From NCBI GenBank assembly GCA_019136175.1, contig JAGVUS010000102.1, positions 1 through 5,645 on the forward strand: 5,645 bases of DNA, written 5' to 3'. Positions 1 to 4,866 of this stretch are shown in pieces; within the stretch, counting starts at the first letter, position 1, and every line of letters begins with the position of its first letter. This DNA is from Chloroflexota bacterium (lineage in GTDB: Bacteria > Chloroflexota > Anaerolineae > Anaerolineales > Anaerolineaceae). The translations under genes were made by a program, and so were the position numbers. The notes under the pieces are model-generated. The model saw only the letters and a program-made list of their open reading frames with translations, did no database searches and had not been told where the DNA came from.

Positions 1-208
1 TCTTGCCTTTGTTTTGATTTTTTTACTCTCGGGCATTCGATCCATTCGCGCTGGTCAAAAATTGTTTTTCTTCCGCAAACGGCGTGAATTGACCATGCGT
101 GGATGGCGGTTAATTCTGATCAGCATCCTGCTGGGTGGTCTGGCTTTCACTGTCCGGCAGTTTGCCGAACCAACAATTTACCGGGTGTTTCCTCCAACAC
201 CAACCGTG

Positions 209-298
209 ACTCTTACACCCACCATCACATTGACACCAACAATCACGCTGACGCCAACGATCACACTGACACCGACGATCACCAATACACCCTCCATT
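209..298 (+). repeat. 18-bp tandem repeat encoding TLTPTI units
   Basis: Five consecutive 18-bp units start at 209, 227, 245, 263 and 281. Four encode TLTPTI and the last encodes the variant TNTPSI. Third codon positions vary (ACA/ACG, CTT/TTG/CTG, CCC/CCA/CCG), so selection is on the peptide. They form the core of the extended, probably extracytoplasmic, stalk between the membrane segments and the globular region. The plus strand is strongly C/A-rich here, which explains the long valine-rich antisense open frames. Confidence 0.85.
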
Positions 299-514
299 AC
301 ACCCACACCCTCCATGCCGCAAGTGATTGCCACCCTGTTTTCCCTAACGCAAATCCCACCAAATTCGGATGCGGCATTCAGCTTGATCCAAATATCATTG
401 GAAATTGATGAAAACCGCCAGCCAGTCAACCCGGGGATTGAGTTTTCCAACCCAATCCGGGAATTATTTGGCACGTTTTCATACAACAACATGAATGATG
501 GTGCGCAATGGACT

Positions 515-519
515 GCGTG
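515..519 (+). other. Reading-frame break in the stalk-protein gene
   Basis: Coding sense moves from the frame that reads NDGAQWTA (up to about 517) to the next frame, which reads GTGGYGYTDC from 519. From memory, intact homologues have about 15-20 residues (of the type LWYR...G) between these motifs, so the break looks like a deletion whose length is not a multiple of three rather than a single-base slip. The missing-residue estimate is recollection, not an alignment. Confidence 0.6.
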
Positions 520-647
520 GTACGGGCGGGTATGGGTATACAGATTGTGCTCCCGATGCCAGCGAGTGGCTGCCTGGAGAGTATGAGGTGCAGATGTTTC
601 TTGGGAGCGGGTGGGTTACTTCCACCCGGTTTACCGTTACGGGTGAC

Positions 648-854
648 CCTCCCACGCCTGCGCCGACCCGAACATTAACCCCGACGCCGACTCTCTCACC
701 AACGATCACCTCCACGCCGACACCCACTGGAACTGCAACACCCAGACCAACATTGACGCCATCCAGGACGCCCACCATTACACCAACGCGTACGGTGACC
801 AATACCCCCAGACCAACCCATACCAGGATGCCAACTGCAACAGAACCAAATCCA
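648..854 (+). repeat. C-terminal Thr/Pro-rich low-complexity tract
   Basis: This degenerate Thr/Pro-rich coding tract (PTPAPTRTLTPTPTLSPTIT and onward) runs to the last codon of the gene, with no folded domain after it. Arg and Ser residues make it less regular than the first stalk. It may be a disordered surface tail or, if the gene once continued, a linker to a lost domain. The stop at 855-857 directly abuts psuG, so no remnant of such a domain is visible here. Confidence 0.7.
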
Positions 855-877
855 TAACGACTAGATGGATATGGTTC
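843..877. terminator. Possible bidirectional terminator over convergent stops
   Basis: Arms 843-855 (GAACCAAATCCAT) and 865-877 (ATGGATATGGTTC) pair at 12 of 13 positions, with one A/A mismatch (849/871), around a 9-base loop at 856-864. The loop holds the last two bases of the plus-strand TAA and the whole of the psuG stop (861-863 on the minus strand). No other space exists between the two genes. The stem is AT-rich and neither side has a strong T-run (plus side CTTTCTGT), so it is not a textbook intrinsic terminator. Confidence 0.4.
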
Positions 878-1772
878 CTTTCTGTGGTTCAAGGCTGGAT
901 GCAATTCGGGCAGCAAGCAATGCATTGTTTTCCAAAAGCGCAAGATTGGCTTTTAGAGTGGCACCGGCACTGATTTCGCCAACCCGACCGAGCAGGAAGG
1001 GGGTGACTGCCGCTCCGGTAATGCCCATGATATGAGCGTCTTCCAGGGCGCGTTGAATGATGGTTTCCACCTCATCCCTGGGGAGTTCGTTTTCTTTTGG
1101 TACGGGCTGGACGACCAGGATGGCACTTTTCATGCCAAGCCGCCAGTGCTGTTCTGCTATCCTGGCAATCTCAACGGGAGTCTCCGCCCGGAAGGGGATT
1201 TTTATGCCACTGGATTGGGAGTAAAAAGCAGGGAATTCATCCGTCTGGTATCCAATCATCGGCACTCCCATGGTTTCCAGATATTCCACAGTGGCAGGCA
1301 GGTCCAGGATTGCTTTTGCTCCGGCACAAACAACAACCAGAGGCGTCCGTGCAAGTTCAGGGAGGTCAGCAGAGACATCAAATTGGGTGCCTCGATGGAC
1401 ACCTCCAATGCCACCGGTTGCAAACACGCGGATCCCTGCTCTGTGTGCAGCAATCATGGTTCCGGCAACGGTTGTTCCGCCGGTTCGTTTTTGTGTCATG
1501 GCAGGTGCAAAATCCCGCCTGCTGATTTTGACTGGATTGCTGGCTGCTGCCAGGGATTGGAGCTCTTCATTGGTAATCCCAATATGCAATTCTCCCTCCA
1601 GCAAGGCGATTGTTGCTGGTGCTGCTCCATTCTGCCGGATCACATCTTCCAGGTGTTGTGCCAGTTCCAGGTTGATGGGATGCGGTAATCCATGGGTGAT
1701 GACAGCAGACTCCAAGGCAACCACAGGAAGGGACAACTGAAGTGCCTTTGCTACATCAGGATGAAGAATCAT
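861..1772 (-). CDS. psuG: Pseudouridine-5'-phosphate glycosidase
   Basis: PsuG cleaves the C-C glycosidic bond of pseudouridine 5'-phosphate to give uracil and ribose 5-phosphate, the second step of cytoplasmic pseudouridine salvage. The 303-residue product matches the usual family length and is collinear with it: VVALESAVITHG (17-28), the SRRDF region after Lys82, GGTTVAGTM (98-106), ATGGIGGVHRG (118-128), DVSADLPEL (132-140), VCAGAKAILDL (148-158), TDEFPAFYS (177-185), VTPFLL (256-261) and NLALLENNALLAARIA (276-291). Glu21, Lys82 and Lys153 correspond to the E. coli active-site Glu31, Lys93 and Schiff-base Lys166 as I recall them, so the enzyme should be active. The ATG at 1772 has a strong Shine-Dalgarno 7 bases upstream. 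The gene starts 39 bp after the second SPFH gene and is probably cotranscribed with it. The usual partner kinase psuK is not in the window. Confidence 0.95.
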   Translation of the reverse strand: MILHPDVAKALQLSLPVVALESAVITHGLPHPINLELAQHLEDVIRQNGAAPATIALLEGELHIGITNEELQSLAAASNPVKISRRDFAPAMTQKRTGGTTVAGTMIAAHRAGIRVFATGGIGGVHRGTQFDVSADLPELARTPLVVVCAGAKAILDLPATVEYLETMGVPMIGYQTDEFPAFYSQSSGIKIPFRAETPVEIARIAEQHWRLGMKSAILVVQPVPKENELPRDEVETIIQRALEDAHIMGITGAAVTPFLLGRVGEISAGATLKANLALLENNALLAARIASSLEPQKGTISI

Positions 1773-1779
1773 AAAGGTG

Positions 1780-1786
1780 CCTCCAA
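1780..1786 (-). promoter_or_regulatory. Ribosome binding site of psuG
   Basis: On the minus strand this reads TTGGAGG with a 7-base spacer to the ATG at 1772-1770. It is the strongest Shine-Dalgarno in the window and lies in the 39-bp gap after the SPFH gene, so psuG can be translated independently even if it is transcribed from the upstream operon promoter. Confidence 0.8.
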
Positions 1787-1811
1787 GGATCCGAAATTTG
1801 AGTGGGTGTGC

Positions 1812-3344
1812 CTACAGGAAATGATATCCCTTTGTCTCGGCGCAACGTACCAGGATTTGGTGGATTTTCTCCAAGGATTGCTGGATTTGGGCAATCTCTT
1901 CTTCGCGATTTTCCTGTGCCTGCAGAATGGTCAGAGATTGGTTAAGCTTTCCGGCATAAACCCGGTAGAGGTTGCAAATGGAATCCTCAAACGGTAATTG
2001 TTGCTGCCTGCTTTCCAGGTAGGCAACAATTACCTCCTGGGTGGCGCGATTGAGTTCCGCTTCATATGCCTGCCGCCGCAGTTGATGGAATTCAACGTCG
2101 CTTCTTCGCGCACGATTTTCCATTGTGATTTGCCAGGCTTCCTGGTTTTGCTTCGGGACGATTTCCGCCGGAACATACCAAGTGCCAACGTCAATCCATT
2201 CCAGCTGAATTCCCTTGCTCCTGGCTCTCCTGTGAAATTCCTTTGATAATGGCGAAAACCGCTGGCTGATCTGCGTCCGGGGGACATAATTCGGAATATT
2301 AATGGGGATGTCACCACCGCTTGTGCCCTGTGCCGTCAGTTTGGAGATATCGGTGATTCCAATTGCACTGATAATATCGCTGAGGGTATGGTCACTGATA
2401 AAATTTTTGAATTCACCCTGTACCAACCCCTTCATGGCGCTTTCAAGGGGATCCACATTTTCTTCAATGACCAGATGTCGGATAGCCTCTTCATCATAGG
2501 AGTATGGAGCTTCCGATGGAGCATCCGTGGAACCAATTTCACCGGATGTGACTGTCCGGCTGCTTGATTTGGGTCGCAGGACAGAAAAAATGATCCGAAT
2601 TCCCTTAATGGTAATCAGGATACCATCCTTGGTGCGGTTGGAGATGTCGAATTGGATCGTCTGGTCCCGCAGGTCGATGACAGAGCGTAATCGTTCAAAA
2701 CCATCCAACTCGTACACCCCGTCCTGTGGAGATTTGGGCGGACCAATAACCACCAACTCTCCGTTAATTTTTTCAAAAATGGCGACGTTTTCATAACTGA
2801 TGATGACTCTGCCGGGACCACCAATCCTAAATATTCTTGAGTTTCTGTCAGACTCGCGAATATCCCCATTCTCAATGTGGATTGTCAGCTCCGGGTTCAT
2901 AATTGGATCAATCGGGAGGGAAAAGGCAGCCTGTTTGATATAACTCCGGGTAACCCGAGTGTCGTTAATTTCAAAGATATCATCCTGGTAAATCGCTGCA
3001 TATTCCAATGCAATGATCAGGGGAAATAGAATCGCCAGGATGGGGGCAATCACATCCCATGCAAAATATGATTTTGTCAATATAAGCCATAATGCCAGAA
3101 TCAATGTGGAAATTGGATCCCGTTCACTTTGTTGCAGGATGAAGCCCAATCCCCATGAATCTGGGGGGTGGACCAGGAAAGCAATCATTGTCCAGGCAAT
3201 CAAGAAGAACACAACAAAAAGCGTAAGTCTAGCCAGTCCCGATGGACGGGAAAAAGAAAATACCTGGTTGAAGAATGTTTCCACCAGTTTGGTCAGGAAA
3301 TCATCTGAGTTTGCGGGCGAGGAGTGTTGATTCCTTGTTGTCAT
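1812..3344 (-). CDS. Membrane protein with SPFH/band-7-like region (second of pair)
   Basis: The 510-residue product has a polar N-terminus, a membrane helix at about 38-58, and hydrophobic segments at about 78-92 and 96-117. A band-7-like region follows. It begins GGPGRVIISYENVAIFEK (175-192) and includes VIDLRDQTIQFDISNRTKDG (222-241) and ITIKGIRIIFSVL (244-256), the pattern of an SPFH domain start. A Ser/acidic low-complexity insert (257-287) splits it. The later part reads KGIQLEWIDVGTWYVPAEIV (377-396), and a charged, helical, probably coiled-coil tail runs from about 403 to 500. SPFH proteins such as stomatin, flotillin and HflK/HflC form membrane-bound rings or scaffolds. That role here is inference, as the match is judged by eye. 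I chose the ATG at 3344 because it overlaps the upstream stop as TGATG. A GTG at 3368 would add 8 residues and a 25-bp overlap. The two products differ in sequence, so they are not a recent duplication. Confidence 0.8.
   Translation of the reverse strand: MTTRNQHSSPANSDDFLTKLVETFFNQVFSFSRPSGLARLTLFVVFFLIAWTMIAFLVHPPDSWGLGFILQQSERDPISTLILALWLILTKSYFAWDVIAPILAILFPLIIALEYAAIYQDDIFEINDTRVTRSYIKQAAFSLPIDPIMNPELTIHIENGDIRESDRNSRIFRIGGPGRVIISYENVAIFEKINGELVVIGPPKSPQDGVYELDGFERLRSVIDLRDQTIQFDISNRTKDGILITIKGIRIIFSVLRPKSSSRTVTSGEIGSTDAPSEAPYSYDEEAIRHLVIEENVDPLESAMKGLVQGEFKNFISDHTLSDIISAIGITDISKLTAQGTSGGDIPINIPNYVPRTQISQRFSPLSKEFHRRARSKGIQLEWIDVGTWYVPAEIVPKQNQEAWQITMENRARRSDVEFHQLRRQAYEAELNRATQEVIVAYLESRQQQLPFEDSICNLYRVYAGKLNQSLTILQAQENREEEIAQIQQSLEKIHQILVRCAETKGYHFL
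1993..2034 (-). repeat. 12-bp perfect inverted repeat inside the SPFH gene
   Basis: Arms GGTAATTGTTGC (1993-2004) and GCAACAATTACC (2023-2034) are perfectly complementary. Inside them CCTG (2007-2010) and CAGG (2016-2019) add a second 4-bp stem closed by a 5-base loop. The whole folds as one long hairpin in either strand's RNA. It lies in the coiled-coil tail (around EVIVAYLESRQQQLPFED), with the arms in different codon phases, so the symmetry is not a result of repeated peptide sequence. Confidence 0.7.
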
Positions 3345-4726
3345 CAGGACGAATACCCTTCCAACCACTCCATAATTTGCTCCAGTTGCTTTACTGCATC
3401 GGGGGATTGCACCTGTAAATGTGGATTGCGAGTATAGAGTTGGATGTGTGCAGAAAGGAATGATCTGAGAGCGGTATTATCCTTTATTGGGGAGGACGCG
3501 TTGATTTGATCACTTGTCAGTTGTGCCGAGATTCCGTTTGCCAGGTCCAACAGAGCCTGCTTCCTTGAAGTTTCGCTTTCGGTAAGACGAGCCTGGTTGA
3601 CAAGATCGCGCTCCTGCCTGGCTCTTGTCAACCAGGTGCTCTGCCAGCGTTCATTAAACTTATTCTCGATCGCCTGGGGGAGTTTTAAATTGGTAATCAT
3701 GACTGTTTTGACATGAATACCATGTTCATTAAGGATTTGGAACTCCCGATGCTCAATGACCCTACCTTGGATGAGCCCCTCTGGAGGAGGTTCGGTCATT
3801 CGCTGGTTAATGTTTTCTTTGATCCTAGATAAACCATTTTTAGTCTCGGGTGTTAACTTGGGTGTTAACTTAGGTGTTAACTGGAAGAGCTCCTCAAGAG
3901 TGAATTTTTGCACATACTCCTTCCACAGGTCAGCAGCCATGTAAACGGGCAGCATGTTCCAGGGTTGGACGCGCTCGGGGGAATCCACGGAGGCATTCAA
4001 GTTCACTTTTTGACCGAGCACCGCAGCTCTCACCGAAGAGGGGGTAAAGCCCCAGGGGGAAAAACCTGAACCCATATCAGATTGAAGTGAAAATTTTACA
4101 ATAATGGTTGGAACCACTTCAATTCCATCGCGGGTGAACGCACGGGTTTCAAACCGCCGATTCTGCCTGGCTTGATATTCGGCGTCGCTTTCCTTTTTCC
4201 CTTGAACAGCAAATGGATTTTCATCCGTCCTAGGACCCAATGATTTCTTTTGGGTACGCAAGTCCACAGATCCGGCGATCGTCTCCTGTAAACCGGTGAA
4301 AATAACCCCAGGTCCGACCGCCCGGGTAGGTTTTGTGGGGCTTCGCAGAACCGCTCCGCTGGCAGCATCCAACAGGATGACACCCGGTCCCCATCGCTGC
4401 ATTTCCTGTTTCCGCTTGATGATTTCCCCATTTTTAATGTGGACTGCAGGTCCATGAAAGCCAAATATGTATGAAAATAGTCGTTCAAACGCGCTCAACC
4501 GGTCGTTGGCTGAGCGCAGGGGAAGAATAAATTGAGCAAAGAAAAATGTCCAAAACAGGAAACCCCCGCCGCAGATCATCAAATCAATCACCAACCGGGT
4601 GCCATTTGTTCTGAACCCGCCATTTGCAAGCAGGAGAATGATGTAAAAAACAATCATTCCCAGGGCAATGAAAAAAGGTCGCTTTAAGGATGACCAGGGG
4701 ATAAGGCGGATTCTGATCCTGTGCAT
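3344..4726 (-). CDS. Membrane protein with SPFH/band-7-like region (first of pair)
   Basis: The 460-residue product starts with a short basic stretch (MHRIRIRLIPWSSLKR). Two membrane segments follow at about 17-35 and 45-70, with a short polar turn between them. A soluble region begins near 95 (VHIKNGEIIKRKQEMQRWGP) and has two GPGVI motifs (113-117 and 138-142). It continues with SVDLRTQKKSLGP (153-165) and ETRAFTRDGIEVVPTIIVKF (193-212), which resemble the DLR...TkDG..v pattern of SPFH/band-7 domains. A tandem LTPK stretch sits at 283-293. A helical charged segment (about 350-400, NERWQSTWLTRARQERDLVN) probably forms a coiled coil. A membrane scaffold or ring role shared with the adjacent SPFH-like protein is inference. 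The ATG at 4726 is the first possible start after an in-frame TGA and keeps the first membrane helix. GAGG lies only one base before it, too close for normal use. It is the first gene of the putative three-gene operon. Confidence 0.8.
   Translation of the reverse strand: MHRIRIRLIPWSSLKRPFFIALGMIVFYIILLLANGGFRTNGTRLVIDLMICGGGFLFWTFFFAQFILPLRSANDRLSAFERLFSYIFGFHGPAVHIKNGEIIKRKQEMQRWGPGVILLDAASGAVLRSPTKPTRAVGPGVIFTGLQETIAGSVDLRTQKKSLGPRTDENPFAVQGKKESDAEYQARQNRRFETRAFTRDGIEVVPTIIVKFSLQSDMGSGFSPWGFTPSSVRAAVLGQKVNLNASVDSPERVQPWNMLPVYMAADLWKEYVQKFTLEELFQLTPKLTPKLTPETKNGLSRIKENINQRMTEPPPEGLIQGRVIEHREFQILNEHGIHVKTVMITNLKLPQAIENKFNERWQSTWLTRARQERDLVNQARLTESETSRKQALLDLANGISAQLTSDQINASSPIKDNTALRSFLSAHIQLYTRNPHLQVQSPDAVKQLEQIMEWLEGYSS
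3592..3636 (-). repeat. 14-bp perfect inverted repeat inside the SPFH gene
   Basis: CCTGGTTGACAAGA (3592-3605) and TCTTGTCAACCAGG (3623-3636) are exact reverse complements separated by 17 bases. The repeat lies in the predicted coiled-coil segment that reads LTRARQERDLVNQARLT. An exact 14-bp pairing at this short range is unlikely by chance in 5.6 kb (roughly one in a thousand by simple base-frequency reasoning). No terminator-like T-run follows on either strand. Confidence 0.75.
3848..3883 (-). repeat. 12-bp tandem repeat (x3) encoding LTPK
   Basis: Three 12-bp units lie head to tail on the plus strand: two identical copies of GGGTGTTAACTT and one variant, AGGTGTTAACTG. On the coding strand they give QLTP-KLTP-KLTP at residues 282-293. 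Each unit contains the palindrome GTTAAC. The near-perfect DNA identity, including third positions, suggests recent slippage expansion, and the 12-bp period keeps the frame. Confidence 0.9.
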
Positions 4727-4734
4727 ACCTCAAT

Positions 4735-4743
4735 TTTATACCA
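4735..4743 (-). promoter_or_regulatory. Extended -10 promoter of the SPFH/psuG operon
   Basis: The minus strand reads TGG-TATAAA: an extended -10 (TG one base before the hexamer) with 5 of 6 matches to TATAAT. No convincing -35 is seen at 16-18 bases, which is common for extended -10 promoters. Only 8 bases separate the hexamer from the ATG at 4726, so transcription should begin at or within a few bases of the start codon. Confidence 0.5.
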
Positions 4744-4828
4744 AAAACCCCAAACTGAATTGCAGATATTCCGGGGAAGGTGTTTGCACAGGGTTCAGGT
4801 TCCAGCACGGGAAATTGGAGATACTTTA

Positions 4829-4837
4829 TGCTAAAAT
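4829..4837 (+). promoter_or_regulatory. Extended -10 promoter of proline dehydrogenase
   Basis: TGC-TAAAAT is an extended -10 with 5 of 6 matches to TATAAT and no good -35 at normal spacing. The expected start of transcription is near 4844, giving a leader of about 20-25 bases before the ATG at 4867. A small inverted repeat, CTGCC (4842-4846) and GGCAG (4851-4855), would lie at the very 5' end of the transcript, just before the ribosome binding site. Confidence 0.45.
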
Positions 4838-4855
4838 GAAACTGCCAGCAGGCAG

Positions 4856-4861
4856 AAAGGG
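4856..4861 (+). promoter_or_regulatory. Ribosome binding site of proline dehydrogenase
   Basis: AAAGGG lies 5 bases before the ATG at 4867. An in-frame TGA at 4837-4839, with no start codon between it and 4867, fixes this ATG as the first possible start. Confidence 0.65.
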
Positions 4862-4866
4862 AACCT

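Larger units (their letters stand above)
2..857 (+). pseudogene. Membrane-anchored Thr/Pro-stalk protein, 5'-partial and frameshifted
   Basis: One gene in two frames. The 5' part is open from the left edge to a stop at 586. The 3' part is open from about 495 to the TAA at 855-857. The visible N-terminus has a hydrophobic end (LAFVLIFLLSG), a basic loop with FFFRKRRE, and a second membrane segment RLILISILLGGLAF. A Thr/Pro stalk follows (194-313), then a globular region with IEFSNPIRELFGTFSYNN. The frame then switches to GTGGYGYTDCAPDASEWLPG and EYEVQMFLGSGW, ending in a second Thr/Pro-rich tail (648-854). The two halves read as one domain, so I treat them as one broken gene. The domain resembles a beta-rich extracellular module I recall from Anaerolineae proteins; its function is unknown. 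The true start is probably upstream of the window. An ATG at 95 would leave out the first hydrophobic segment and has no clear ribosome binding site. It may be a real pseudogene or an assembly error. Confidence 0.7.

Noticed and set aside
209..298. Regular 18-bp repeats as a possible CRISPR-like array.
   Set aside because: There are no spacers, the repeats are directly adjacent, and they encode a regular TLTPTI peptide in an open frame.
178..943. Long minus-strand open frames rich in Val-Gly repeats (178-492 and 479-943).
   Set aside because: They are the antisense of the Thr/Pro codon repeats (ACC/CCA/ACG give GGT/TGG/CGT). They have no domain logic, and one overlaps the psuG end.
1598..1619. 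Inverted repeat CCAGCAA / TTGCTGG with an 8-base loop inside psuG.
   Set aside because: Only 7-bp arms; such repeats are expected by chance in a window this size.
1032..1740. Plus-strand open frames opposite psuG (1032-1688, 1097-1525, 1270-1740).
   Set aside because: Their Cys- and Trp-rich products have no recognisable motif and lie fully antisense to a well-conserved enzyme gene.
3342..3368. GTG start at 3368 for the second SPFH gene.
   Set aside because: It would overlap the upstream gene by 25 bp. The ATG at 3344 gives a TGATG stop/start overlap typical of translational coupling. Not excluded with certainty.
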